Below are positions 24,402 through 37,808 of a DNA stretch of 64,000 nt, piece by piece. Source of the DNA: Sambucus nigra (taxonomy: Eukaryota; Streptophyta; Magnoliopsida; Dipsacales; Adoxaceae); the NCBI GenBank assembly GCA_949130495.1, contig OX422220.1:124619810-124683809 (forward strand), written 5' to 3'. The translations under genes and the position numbers were made by a program. The notes beneath the pieces were generated by a model. It had not been told where the DNA came from and ran no database searches. It worked only from the letters and a program-made list of their open reading frames with translations. Within the stretch, counting starts at the first letter, position 1. Each line of letters opens with the position of its first letter.

Positions 24402-24403
<2 letters not shown>
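18551..24403. other. AT-rich intergenic or old repeat DNA without a supported gene
   Basis: No open frame here looks like a protein family I know. Details seen: a 22-base direct repeat GAACTATTTATCTCCTTTAA at 18585 and 18640, flanked by inverted copies of a GTTTCTCAATGAT-like sequence; a degenerate repeat at 23560-24000; and a CT-rich leader on the - strand at 24400-24040 resembling the 5' untranslated region of a MULE or FAR1-type gene. This could be a non-autonomous transposon, but I cannot find its ends. Confidence 0.5.
23560..24000. repeat. Degenerate short repeat, T-rich on the - strand
   Basis: The phrase CACCTAATTTCTTACAGCAA or a close variant occurs near 23733, 23823, 23912, 23936 and 23957. 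CACCAATAATGAAA occurs near 23656, 23709 and 23763. Units are irregular, so this is an old, diverged array. Confidence 0.55.

Positions 24404-24469
<66 letters not shown>
24404..24469. repeat. (TA)n microsatellite bounding element M1
   Basis: About 33 TA units immediately left of the palindromic element beginning at 24470. Confidence 0.95.
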
Positions 24470-24472
<3 letters not shown>

Positions 24473-24740
24473 TCAGGCACTTGTACATCTCAAACGGTAC
24501 ATACCAACGGTGCATACCGCTGGTGCAGACCCATTTTATAAATGATTTTGAGGTGAGTTTTTTATATGATGTTTAAACATTTCAACAGACCCATATGAAA
24601 AAAATCAACTCAAAATAACGTTTTTTGCTATTTTGAAAAATTCGGTCAAACTTTTGCAGCTTTTAAAGTTGCGAAAGTTTGACCGATTTTTTTAAAATAG
24701 CAAAAAACGTTATTTTGAGTTGATTTTTGGGTTTATTATA

Positions 24741-26371
<1,631 letters not shown>

Positions 26372-26511
26372 ATAATAATCTTTTGATTTTTTCATACGAA
26401 CCTATTTAAATATTTAAACATCATATAAAAAAATTCAGAAAAAAATAATTTTTTTATTATTTTAAAAAATTGGTATGCACCCTTGGTATATATCGTTTGG
26501 TATGTAGATGA

Positions 26512-27038
<527 letters not shown>

Positions 27039-27072
<34 letters not shown>
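27039..27072. repeat. (TA)n microsatellite between M3 and M4
   Basis: About 17 TA units. Confidence 0.93.
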
Positions 27073-27075
<3 letters not shown>

Positions 27076-27289
27076 AGAAGTTCAAAAGCAAACATCTAAG
27101 ATGAACATTTTAATGAACCTTAACAAAAAAACACCTAACACCCAATCAATTTTAATTTCTATACTGTAATTGGTCCGCGCCAGCGGCAACGGACAAGCGT
27201 GCACACGCAAGCTACACAGGTATATTAAAAAACACGTGTATATATATAATTTTATGTTCGCTTCTGAACATTTTAATGAACCTCTCGAG
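27073..27289. mobile_element. Small TA-bounded element M4
   Basis: About 215 bases. The left end has GTTCAAAAGCAAACAT; the right end in inverted sense has GTTCAGAAGCGAACAT. The phrase GAACATTTTAATGAACC also occurs directly at both ends. Less certain than M3, M5 and M6. Confidence 0.5.
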
Positions 27290-27314
27290 ATATATATATA
27301 TATATATATATATA
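27290..27314. repeat. (TA)n microsatellite between M4 and M5
   Basis: About 12 TA units. Confidence 0.9.
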
Positions 27315-27687
27315 CGAGTTAGACTCTTATACATACCAAATAGTACATACTAATGGTATATACCACTTACGCGAACCCATTTTATAAATGATTTTGAGTT
27401 GAGTTTTTTATGTGGTATTTAAACATTTTGTGGGAGCCATATAAAAAAAATCATGACAAGAAAATGTTTTTTGCTATTTTAAAAAAATTGGTCAAACTTT
27501 TACAGTTTTTAAAAGCTGCGAAAGTTTGACCAATTTTTTTAAAATAACAAAAAAATTATTTTGAGTTGATTTTTTTTATATGCGTTTATTGAAATGTTTA
27601 AACATCATATTAAAAAATTAAGCCAAAAAAATACTTTTTTTACTATTTAAAAAAATTGGTATGCACTATTGGTATATACCGTTTGGT
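27315..27687. mobile_element. Palindromic TA-bounded element M5, intact relative of M1
   Basis: About 373 bases. Left ACATACCAAATAGTACATAC; right, read inverted, ATACCAAACGGTATATACC. The central hairpin (about 27450-27570) has arms with GGTCAAACTTT and AAAGTTTGACC, as in M1. It shows what M1 looked like before M2 inserted. Confidence 0.7.
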
Positions 27688-27707
27688 ATATATATATATA
27701 TATATAT
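27688..27707. repeat. (TA)n microsatellite between M5 and M6
   Basis: About 10 TA units. Confidence 0.88.
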
Positions 27708-28212
27708 CCCGGTACATACCATTTTTTTAAAACAGTAAAAAAATGGTTTTTATTATAAAACTTCATGGATATGATCTCCATGGTGAGAAGATCATTTCCA
27801 ATTTCTTTCGTCGAAAAATTCAATGAAAAAATCGTTGAGATGAGGTGATATGTAAAAAAATGGTATAAATATGCATTTTCAACCGTTGAAATGTTGGGTC
27901 GGCGCCAGTCGCTTTATTAATTGAATTTTTTGATGAAGCTTCATGGATATGATCTTCTCACTATCGAGATCATATCCATGAAGTTTCATAGAAAAATTCA
28001 ATCAAAAAGTGGGTGAGATGATCGCCAACATTTCAACGGTCGAAAATGCATATTTATACCATTTTTTACATATCACTTCATCTCAATGGTTGTTTTATTG
28101 AATTTTTCTATGAAAATATTGAAGATGATCTTTCCACCATGAAGATCATATCCATGATGCTTCATCAAAAAATTCATTTTTTTACTATTTAAAAAAAATG
28201 GTATGTACTGGA

Positions 28213-28213
<1 letters not shown>
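27708..28213. mobile_element. Palindromic TA-bounded element M6, a 0.5-kb foldback
   Basis: Nearly the whole element folds on itself. The outer arms (27711-27895 and 28030-28210) share GGTACATACCATTTTTTTAA, ATGGATATGATCT and TGCATATTTATACC-type sequence in inverted order, with a second hairpin (about 27918-28005) in the middle. No coding capacity. A transcript would form a long double-stranded RNA. Confidence 0.75.

Positions 28214-28249
<36 letters not shown>
28214..28249. repeat. (TA)n microsatellite right of M6
   Basis: About 18 TA units closing the series. Confidence 0.93.
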
Positions 28250-28250
<1 letters not shown>

Positions 28251-28566
28251 TTTAAGAATGAGAATTACACGCATGAAATGACTCAAGCTGAATGCTGGGG
28301 TTGTCTTACATTGTCCAAGGTATTTATAGAGGCAAAAGGTAGTTGGAAATCGATTGATTTTCACTCTAAAGTATTCAAAGAACACTTGTAACTCCGGAAG
28401 ACCATAACATAATACACCCTTAGATATGATCTATCAAAACAATGATAATAAAAATATATACAAAATATTCCTCTTTCTAAGTACCGATAGTGCTATGATA
28501 TCTTCGGAATATGATGGAGTTACCTTTATTGTCAAAGCCCCCTATTAAATCTTGCACTATCGATGC
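28250..28566. other. Left flank of the Harbinger element
   Basis: No gene seen. The last 50 bases (CAAAGCCCCCTATTAAATCT) resemble 39400-39440 (CAAAGGCCCCTATTGAATCT), so the element seems to have landed in an older repeat present on both sides. Confidence 0.4.
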
Positions 28567-28569
28567 TTA

Positions 28570-28616
28570 GGCCATTTCCAATGCATGGGCTTATAGTCTA
28601 AATTTACACATTTTAG
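28570..28616 (+). repeat. Left terminal inverted repeat of the Harbinger element
   Basis: GGCCATTTCCAATGCATGGG directly after TTA; about 13 terminal bases pair with the right end, with two mismatches. Confidence 0.8.
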
Positions 28617-28830
28617 CTTCACAGTGGGTATAGAAAGATGTACATTCCGGTGAGAGAAAACGTAGAGACAATGTAAATGTATATTGTGGCTAGATGGTGG
28701 ATAAGTGAGGCCCAGGGAGCTGGATGGTAGACAGTTGGCCATTCAGTTCCCAAACGGTTAACTGTTGTCCGTCCGAGCCTTTTTAATTTTTTTTATCTGT
28801 AACGGCTATTTTTTTTAACGGATATATTTA

Positions 28831-28929
28831 ATCTTTATATATAAATATCTAACCCCAAAACTTTTAAATTACAAATCCAATCTTTATATATAAATATCTA
28901 ACCCCAAAACTTTTAAATTACAAATCCAA
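28831..28929. repeat. 49-bp perfect tandem duplication before ORF1
   Basis: ATCTTTATATATAAATATCT ... ACAAATCCAA appears twice, 49 bases apart, just upstream of the ORF1 start at 28954. Each copy has a TATATATAAAT stretch that could act as a TATA box. Confidence 0.85.
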
Positions 28930-29460
28930 TATTTATCCTTTCAAATATATTGTATGGATTCTCCCTCTCAAAGTACTCCAACTAATTCATATCGATTACC
29001 AAATTTCACTTCGCATGAAGAGATATTGTTGTGTCAAACATACGTAAAATATTCCATAGATGGGTTTGTTGGGACAAACCAAACCTCACTTATGATGTGG
29101 GAATAAATTACTACAGAATATAACTCTAGCGAGGGAGTTAACTACAAAAGCAGCGAGAATGCGTTGTACGGGAAATTTCGAACAATAAATAGAGAATGTT
29201 TATTGTATTCAACGAAGATGTCTCAAGCATACGGAGACGGTAAAAGATAGCGGCACGATGAAAGTTAATTGGGTAATTACACTTGGTTGCGATTAGTTTA
29301 TTATTTAATTTAATATTCTTAATTTATATAACCAATGCTACAAATATTTTTTGTAGCTACAACATGCTAGTAATAACTTTCGTGCTAATACGGGTCATAA
29401 ATTTGGGTACGATCATTGCTACGAGGTGCTCAAGGATTTGCCCAAGTATACCATATCAAC

Positions 29461-30848
29461 TGTGACACCCCATCTAATTAAATCCCGGGTGATCAGTCCT
29501 AAATTAAATTAGAACAGGTTTCTTAGTTGGTTCATTCTTAGCATCATTGTCGAAACTTTTTAATTACTAACCACCTAAGTGAAATTAGATTGGTACCAAG
29601 TTTTATCTTTCATTAATTAAAAGAAATACTCATGCGGAAATAAATCATTAACAATCACAAGCTAACTGAAACCAACCATCACATATATATAAGAAACTGG
29701 CCGAATAAACCATCGGCTAAAATCCAACACAAATGTAAATACAAATAATAATGGATCTCAATTATCTGAAATAAATACTAAATAAAACCATGACCAACAT
29801 GCTCTAATATCTGATAGAAAATCCCTACACTAGGAATAGAAGGAATATAGGCGCCTATCCAAATCCTGTAACATCCACATATGCTGCAGCAGCGAATCCC
29901 TGGAATGAATCAAGCCTGTCGTCCCTGTGGCTGGAGACCTAAAAGGTTTTGAAAATATTTGATAGAAAGGGTTAGAGCCCAAAACATTTTGAAAACATTT
30001 AGCAAATGATTAACTTGCAGTAATAAAATATGCATGAATGCGCTTCATATTTTAGTTAGTGTCGCACTCCCTTCAGGACAGACTCACCCCTCAACTAATG
30101 TGCACACCTAACGTCTTCTTTATATCCCACCTAGTCCTCTACCCCGAAACTAGATACTTGATATAACTCTTGTCAACCGCCCTACTCAATCCCGAGTATT
30201 TTAATGTATGACTTGTAAGTTTCTTATCGCCTTAACTTAGTTAATCGTCTTTCCTTGAAAGCCATATAACATTTACTAATTATATAATTAATAAACTTTT
30301 CTACATGTATTTAAACTTCCCGGATATAATTATTCACCCATTATGTACGTACAATTATCTTACAACAATCACACATGTTGAATGTGAATATAACCCATAT
30401 ATAATTAATACAATTCACTACATGTATTTAATGACCCGTATATAACTATTTATCCCATTATATACGTACAACCATATTACAAAATTCACACATATGTTGA
30501 ATATAAATATAATCCATCCTCCCGAGTAATAACTCACCGGATGTATTCTCTAAAGTGCTATCACACTAGGTGTACTCGCATAACCTAGTTACCCCCAAGT
30601 CAGAATCGCTTACTAACTTGGCCAAAGACATAAACATAATGGAGGCGATCATATTCCTTCCCTGAAAGTGAGATAAGCCCCTCAACCATATAACATACGC
30701 TATGACCTGGGAATAAACTCACCCTACTCCTCAAGCTAGGGGATTCACCCCCTACGCGCAACCTCCCTTGATAGCATTAGAGTATATGTATTAATAATAT
30801 CTAACCACTGATATTTTTAAGCACACACCATATATATACTATCACACC

Positions 30849-30915
<67 letters not shown>

Positions 30916-32506
30916 CTTTACCGTGTACTGAGTCCGTAACACAAGTCTATACATAATATCTTGAGTTTATGGTCCAACTCTGATTATTAATTTACACATT
31001 AATTAAATTATTTTTGGTATGACCCAACCAATATACTCGGGCTCGCTCCCGTGGCCTCGAATTAATATACTACCCGAGTCTAATCCCCGACTCTGAATTA
31101 ATTAGTTTTCACCCATAATTAATTTAAGTAAGTAGTGTCTCCCTACTACCATATCTGAACTTATTCGCCCAATCCGTTATTTTATTCTTTCAGAATTTCT
31201 TTCTCAAAATTCGTTTGAAAAGTGTCGCCCTAAATTCCCCCACCACTCCCAATTATATCCCTTTATAATTGTTAAGAATTTAATCTCATAATTAATTTCT
31301 CTCTCTTAATTATGCAAGGGGAAATTTGCAACTAAAATTTGTACCCATATAAATCCCTAAGCCAAACTGTCGAAAAACCTGAAGGGTCGATCGATCGACC
31401 CCAACCGTCGATCAAACAGGTGGTCGTCTTCTCCGCTATGCTGTTTCCTCCATTAACGAAATTATCCAATTCCTAACCTTTCCCTTGGTATAACCAAAGC
31501 ACAATCAACATCATAACTATATAGAAGCATGATCAGGGCCTCTCATAGAACCTCAAACATAAATTTAATCTCACAAATCTCTACTTTTATGATTTGGGGA
31601 ATTTCCCGGGTTTTTACTTGTGAGGTTCCATTTTCATCTAATTACCCCAAATTCGTTCATAATTACTAGTGGGATTTCTCATGTAAATGTAATACCATCA
31701 CAGAACCCTGTCACATAATTAATTCCCACATTGAATCTTATTTAAGTGTTCTTTTTACAAAAAACCCGTTTTGTACCCATTTGTACCCAAAACGAATTTA
31801 TGATTTCCACATCACAAAAATATGAATTGAATAACATCAATTAATATCACAGCAAGATAACCACTTGCCTTATGGGTTCGTAGGGTCTGATCCGAGTGTG
31901 TGATTTTCAAAGTTGATGATGAACTTCCAATAGGTTCCTTGTCTTGTCTCCAAAAGACTCCAATTTGGCTCTAACTACTCCCTCTCACTTTCTCCCCAAA
32001 TTCTTAGATTTAGGTTTATGTTTCTCTATCGTTTCCCACTCTTAGATTTAGGTCTTAAAAAATTAATCCTGTTTTTAGCCTAATAGGCCAAGCCCAAGTG
32101 ATCCAAATAGTCCCGTGTGGGCCTGGTTATTCCTAAAAATGCCCATGACCCGTTTACTAACCCCCGGGTACAGTTTTTCGACTATCTCGGCCCATCCGGA
32201 CTCAACCGTGCACTCAAAATTGACATCCGAATTAATTTATACAAATCCTTATCTCACACACAAATTAGTCTATACCGACTCCCGGCTGAGATAAATAAAT
32301 GCCACGTCACTAATACACGTTATGACGTAAATACATTATTTTTATTCACTTAGTAATTAAATTTCTCTAAATATTAACAATTCACTTTCTGATTAATATT
32401 TAAAAAAATATTACCATAATTAATTTAATTAAATTACGACACACAAGTAATTTAAAATTTCTCGAATTAATTAAATATTACATGCACAAAAAAATAGAGT
32501 GTTACA
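29461..32506 (-). mobile_element. Solo LTR, Tekay-related, inside Harbinger ORF1
   Basis: 3,046 bases starting TGTGACACCCC and ending GTGTTACA on the + strand, the same ends and several internal blocks as the Tekay copy A LTR, though far more diverged. Flanks TCAAC (29456-29460) and TTAAC (32507-32511) are a target duplication with one change. No internal region, so it is a recombination product. It holds a (TA)n run at 30850-30912 and a TCGATCGATCGACC palindrome (31388). Confidence 0.85.
30850..30912. repeat. (TA)n microsatellite in the solo LTR
   Basis: About 31 TA units; no palindromic element is attached to this one. Confidence 0.93.
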
Positions 32507-32950
32507 TTAACCACGGGTTCACAATATACGGATAAAGACATAAATGAGAGTCCCAGTGATTCAAACGATCCTGAAAAGCGCGACTTCAATAATGGCTTAC
32601 AACGATCGGTGGGACGTAAATAGGTGAAACTTAAAGGGAAGAAAATAGCGGTCACCAACAGTGTGGCTGCACACACGACCCTGGTAGATAACAATGATGA
32701 ATTCAACACACTTTATTCCAAAAATTTTGTATAATCGCAATCAATAAAAAGAAATCTGAATGACAAGATTAATAATTTAATTTCAATTCGCAATAAAGAG
32801 TACGAAGAACGACTCCAATGCGATGAAGATCAAATTATGTACACGGATACTAGTAACTTCACGCCCCAGCAACTAGACTTTTATGATATGCGAATGCATG
32901 AGATAATACGTCGGCGTAATGAAGCATATCGGAACATCTCTCAACAATAG

Positions 32951-33158
32951 AGTTGCATGATTTTATATGTTAAGCAATTTCATTTCATATTAAGTTCTTT
33001 TCAGTTGGTTTCAAATACTATTTCTTATTTTAATATTTTAATTGCATGGATAACAACGTGAACAAGGATAAAATATTCATAATTCAAAATAAAATATAAA
33101 AATTTTCATAATAAAAACATAGTTACGAAAGTTACATTTTAATGACTATTCAATTCAA
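32951..33158. other. Spacer between convergent Harbinger genes
   Basis: AT-rich, no gene seen. It separates the + strand ORF1 stop from the - strand gene that ends at 33159. Confidence 0.4.
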
Positions 33159-33994
33159 TTATTTCCTACGCATCCACGGAACATAACATAAGGCATGCCC
33201 ATCGCCCACTAACATGGTAGGTAGATGATATACTAAATCCATGTCCGACTCGACCCATTTGTAATCCGGAAGGTCTGAATCCGATGCATACATCGGATCG
33301 TCAGGTTCAGTATTTATCAAATATATAGCGTGCCACCGCTCTAGCCGTTTTTCCATCTGTGCAATTTTGTGTTGCAATAAACATATACATTTATCATTAT
33401 CTTTGTTTCGGTCTTTGCAATATCTTGCCTATTTTTCTTGTGGCATGGGTATACAATGCCAACGGCAGTAGCACTCCAAATCGCAACGTCTATCAAATAA
33501 CATAGGCCATTTCAAATGATCATCCCATGGAATGTCTCCCTTTGTCGGCGTTAACCATTTCATCACATGATTAACGTCACCTAAATAATGGAGTGTGCAA
33601 ATAGGAATGTTTTTAAAAACCCTTTTCTCTCCAAACCATCTACCTCCATGGGGATCTTGGTAGATACCTGGGTTAGTCAGCACTAGTTCAGCATTTCTAG
33701 TTGTTGCCTCACCATGTTTAATACCAAACGATGTTGATGCTTTAGACTTACCTTTGTATTCATGACCTATTGCTTCCTGCTTCCCCCACCTATTAAGAGG
33801 TAATCACATTGCACTACTCTTTTAGGCAGTGACCAGTTATAATATGGAAGTTTTTCCCCGGATAGAGTTTTCCTAGGAACATGTGTTAGGTAGGGTGAAT
33901 CTTTATCAGGCATGCAGATATGGTTATGCATTGCGACATTTATGATATAAGGAAGTATACCCAGTGTTGTGGCAGAATACCCAAATGAGACCAT
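33159..33994 (-). pseudogene. Unrecognised gene inside the Harbinger element
   Basis: About 280 codons on the - strand that read like protein but match no family I know. The upstream part (33994-33767) contains HICMPDKDSPYLTHVPRKTL and YYNWSLPKRVVQCDYLL. A one-base shift in the G run near 33785 moves to the next frame, which gives GKSKASTSFGIKHGEATTRN, HGGRWFGEKRVFKN and LECYCRWHCIP. After a single in-frame TAG (33429-33431) come KRLERWHAIYLINTEPDD and a stop at 33159. Cys and Trp are frequent. It may be transposon cargo or an extra element protein. No function is claimed. Confidence 0.5.
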
Positions 33995-34129
33995 ATATTT
34001 ATATGGAAAAATATGGACGAATACCTACAAAGACATTGTGTGGTCAAATCATAAAGGAAGTATAACTGTTCAAGTATGCGGGTGTCTTTTTCTCGCATTA
34101 TGACACACATCAATTTCAATGATGTGTTT

Positions 34130-34414
34130 CATTAATGTTCAAGCACGCGGGTGCCGTTACTATACAAGCACACGAGTGCCATTACTATTCAAGCACGCGG
34201 GTGCCATTATTGTGCATTAAGAACGCAGGTGTCATTACTGTTCAAGCACGCGAGTGCCATTACTGTTCAAGCACGCGGGTGACATTATTGTGCATTAAGC
34301 ATGCAGGTGTCATTAATGTTCAAGCACACGAGTTCCGTTACTGTTCAAGCACACGGGTGTCATTATTGTGCATTAAGCACGCGGGTGTCATTAATGTTCA
34401 AGCACGCGGGTGCA
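34130..34414. repeat. Minisatellite, about 11 units of 24-28 bp
   Basis: Units of the form GTTCAAGCACGCGGGTGCC or GTGCATTAAGCACGCGGGTG repeat from 34130 to 34414, in a higher-order pattern of two TTCAAGCACG units then one GTGCATTAAG unit. The open frame across it on the + strand is only a translation of the repeat. Confidence 0.9.
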
Positions 34415-34500
34415 TAAATTAATCAAACCCAAGTATTTAAAATATTTTTGATGTTTTATTATAACATTACTAAATGGCACATATTACAAATGAACCACAG

Positions 34501-35637
34501 TCAAGTTAATGATTCAACATGATGATTCCAAATGTGTTCCATTAGGTCGTCACGTAACTGGTTATGGGCATCCTTGTTCCTCATCTTTGCCTCCCGAACT
34601 TGGTACTGATAATGGCCAGCGAGACTTTGCCTGCTTAAGCAGGGTGGTGCCTCACGTAAGGGTTGTTCGGCTCGCCAACTCCAGTCCCGCAACTCCTCCT
34701 CGATAATCATATTGTGTAATATGACACAGGTCTTCATTATTACCCGTAAGTCTTTATATTCCCAAAAAATTATTGGGTTCCTGATAAAATGGAACTGCTA
34801 TTGCAAAATGCCAAACGTCCTTTCCACATCCTTTCGGGCTCCTTCCTGCGCTCGTGTGAACACACTTTGTTTTTGAGTGGTTGGCCTCTTGAAACTTTTG
34901 ACAATAGTTTCCAGGGGCGGATAAATACCATCTGCGAGGTAGTACCCCGTGTCGTACGTGTTTTCATTAATTTCGAAGTGCATTGGGGTCCAATTTCCTC
35001 CCAGAAGTTCTCCAAACACGTGAGATTTGGTAAGAACATTCAAATCATTGCATGCAGCTGGCATCCCAAAGAACGCATGCCAAATCCATGTATCATAAGA
35101 TGCCATAACCTCTAAAATAATAGTGAATGCATGGCAATGCCCTTGATATTGTCCTTTCCAGGCATGTGGACAGTTATTCCACTCCCAGTGCATGCAGCCG
35201 ATGCTACCGATCATGTCGGAGAAACCTCGTCGCTCATTCTCAGGCTGGAGGTCGGCAATATCTTCGGCCGTAGGCATGCGACAATACTCCGGGACAAACA
35301 ACTTCACTACAATCCTACATAAATGTTTTAAAGTCTCTATCGCCGTTATCTCGGAAATTTATAAGTATTCATCTTGTAAGTCATCTCATCCACTATACGC
35401 TAACATACGAAGTGCACATGCGATCTTCTGGTGCGAGCTTAATCCAAGTCGACCCACGCACTCAGGGCTTTGGATGAAATATGGATATTTTTCGCAAAAG
35501 GATTCTAAAATTCGACTGAAGCTCACCTTATTCATCCTGAAGCGACGCCTAAATATTTGTCCAGTATAAGTTGGATTCTCTTGAAAATAGTCTCTCCATA
35601 AATTTTGGTGAGCCGTATATCTATCCTGGTGAATCAT
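34501..35637 (-). pseudogene. PIF/Harbinger transposase (DDE type), catalytically dead
   Basis: Cut-and-paste transposase. The 1,137 bases stay in one frame. The N-terminal part has FRRRFRMNKVSFSRILESF and GLSSHQKIACALRMLAY, the helix-turn-helix region. The nuclease core has GSIGCMHWEWNNCP, IILEVMASYDTWIWHAFFG, ACNDLNVL, YYLADGIYP and RKDVERTFGILQ, then CVILHNMIIEEE. The family has SIDCMHW; here the Asp is Gly (codon GGC at 35197-35199), so the first catalytic residue is lost, while the second Asp (NDLN) and the Glu (DVER) remain. In-frame stops occur near 35386, 35350 and 34795. The frame is otherwise well kept, so loss of activity is not ancient. Confidence 0.92.
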
Positions 35638-35894
35638 TCTTCGCTCATGAATTTCTCTACTACTCTACAACAAATCGGATTGATAGATTCTCCTTAGCAT
35701 TCTGTTATGAATCGCTGTGGCTTCATCATCAGAGTCGTACAATCTGCGCTAGTATCATTTTGTCCATATCACTGTAAGACATAATTTGTATATAGTTGAG
35801 AAATATATTTTTCCCCAAAGGTTTAGATGCAAGGTGAAGATGTATAATTTCCTCCACATCGCATTACTCTTATAGTATGGGGTGTGAAAAAAAT

Positions 35895-36295
35895 AATTAC
35901 TACAGATTGGACAACAAAAACCCACCAACCCACTTATTACTGATGTGACAACACGATCCAACTAACTCATTTATTACCGATTGGAAAACACAAACCTACC
36001 TACTCATTTATTATCGATTGGACAACACAAACCAACCTACTAATATATTACCGATTGTACAACACTGACCCACCAACTCATTTATTATCGATTGGACAAC
36101 ACAAACAAAACCATCAACCTACAGTGATATGGACAACATAAACAAACCCACCAACTCATTTATTACTGATTGGACAACATAAACCAACCCACTCATTTAT
36201 TAACGATTGTATAACACTAACCCACCAACTCATTTATTACTGATTGGACAACACAAACAAACTCATCAACCTACAGTGATATGGAAAACACATTT
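35895..36295. repeat. Tandem repeat of about 40-46 bp, upstream of the transposase
   Basis: Units built from CCACCAACTCATTTATTACC and GATTGGACAACACAAAC repeat about eight times, with a longer variant containing CATCAACCTACAGTGATATG at two places (about 36112 and 36268). Confidence 0.85.
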
Positions 36296-37182
36296 ATTAA
36301 ATAAATAATAAATGGAGCAAGAATTTTATTATAACAACATCCATTAAAAAATGAATAAATTTTATTATAACAACATCCATTAAAAATCGAACAAGAATTC
36401 AGACGATATTTTATATCACCCAAGAAATGTGTTGAATATTCCAAAAGCATCATCTGCAAGAGATGTCTGTATAGCCAATCCTCCGGGATTTTGTGAGGGT
36501 GGCTGGGAAATATTAGGAGAACCAAGAGGATATTCATCTCTGTATATGTAAGGCGGTGTGTGTTGGTGAATGGGGTAGTCTCTCTCAGATGAGGGTGGCT
36601 GGACAATACTAGGTCTCGCGCCTCGCAAATGAGCATTCTCTTCATCTTTTTCTCGCAACATCCTCATTAACATAATCTCACATTCTAACATTATGAATTT
36701 CATTTTCTGGATGTGGTCCTATCTTAGAAATACCATTTCACGCCATTGTGATCGTGAGTAGAATTCACTAGGAGGTAAAAGATTTGGCGTATAGGGCGAA
36801 TCCACTTGAACAACTGTTCTGTTATTCCCACTTAAATCGACAACTTCAACATCATATGATAAGGGTAGAAAATCTGAAGAGGAAGATTTTCCCTATGTGT
36901 TGTACGTGTGTGGAGCCTCCCATCTATCTGATGGTGCGATGGGTACCCGTACGTTATCTGGTATAATCAAGGCAAACCCAAACCCGTCATGGTTTTGCCA
37001 TTGAAATACTGCGGGTAGAATCAAGGCAAACCCAAACATGTCATGGTCCCATAGTTTAATCGCAGTTGACCGATTAGAGCGCCACGTTGATTTGTCACCC
37101 ATCGTAACATTCTTGGCCACCTTTCCAATGTGTGGTCGGGCAAGAGTGGAGCCATCGTATGGAGATACTCGTACCCTAGGTA

Positions 37183-37290
37183 CTGCAAAATTAAATAACA
37201 ACTCATTAATAATTGGTTACTTATAAATCAAGTACCTTTATAAATTAACTGTTTTATGCAAAATTGAAATGTGGGGATGGTAGACTTTAC
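37183..37290 (-). other. Intron 2 of the Harbinger PMD gene
   Basis: Donor GAG|GTAAAGTC at 37290 and acceptor TTTAATTTTGCAG at 37183, 108 bases. PMD-like residues lie on both sides. Confidence 0.7.
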
Positions 37291-37708
37291 CTCTACAATT
37301 TTCTAGAAATAATTAACTCTTTTCTTCTCATTTGTGGTGCATGCATCGAGGGTGTAGTAAACTCGTGTAAGAATGGAAGAACCCCAATCCCTATCAGCCA
37401 TGTCGTTTAGGTTGTGTAAAAATGGTGCCCAATCCAAACTTACTGAATTAACTACAGTAGGAAAAATAGGGAACTCATAACGAAAACAATGAAAGAATGG
37501 ACGATTTGTTCCGCGCTCGCTAATCTGTCCTCCGGAGCTTGCGCACTCCACTAAAACATGTACAATTTTAGGGTCCTGCAGGATATGTTTTGTCCTTTCC
37601 GTTCTGGATTGCCTATTTCGGGAAAATATAATTTGAATATTTCATCCACAATATACGGACTACTCGTAGGAAAGGGAAGCAAAATTGGATGGATACCAAT
37701 TTGAATTC

Positions 37709-37808
37709 CTATAAAATTAATAAAATTTAATGAGTACTAATTACCGAAAAATTCTTAAATAATATAGGTGAATAAAATAAATTGCGTAGAATTGTATTAA
37801 AATATTAC
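37709..37808 (-). other. Intron 1 of the Harbinger PMD gene
   Basis: Donor CCG|GTAATATT at 37808 and acceptor TTAATTTTATAG at 37709, exactly 100 bases, AT-rich as plant introns are. Confidence 0.72.

Larger units (their letters stand above)
28954..32950 (+). pseudogene. Harbinger ORF1 (Myb/SANT-like, NAM-associated C-terminus), split by a solo LTR
   Basis: DNA-binding partner of the Harbinger transposase. The start ATG at 28954 gives MDSPSQSTPTNSYRLPNFTS; the Myb-like part follows with EEILLCQTYVKYSIDGFVGT, then a Ser-to-Tyr stretch. An intron is likely at about 29273-29353 (GTAATTAC to TTTTTTGTAG), then HKFGYDHCYEVLKDLPKY. The solo LTR (29461-32506) interrupts it. The C-terminal part (32507-32950) has KLKGKK, EYEERLQCDEDQIMYTDTSN and IIRRRNEAYRN and ends at TAG 32948-32950. 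One extra base near 29250 and several stops disable it. Nuclear role and transposase partnership are known for the family. Confidence 0.75.

Noticed and set aside
34135..34422. Open frame on the + strand with repeated HAGVITVQAHECHYCSS-like text
   Set aside because: Only a translation of the minisatellite; units drift in length and no start context is seen.
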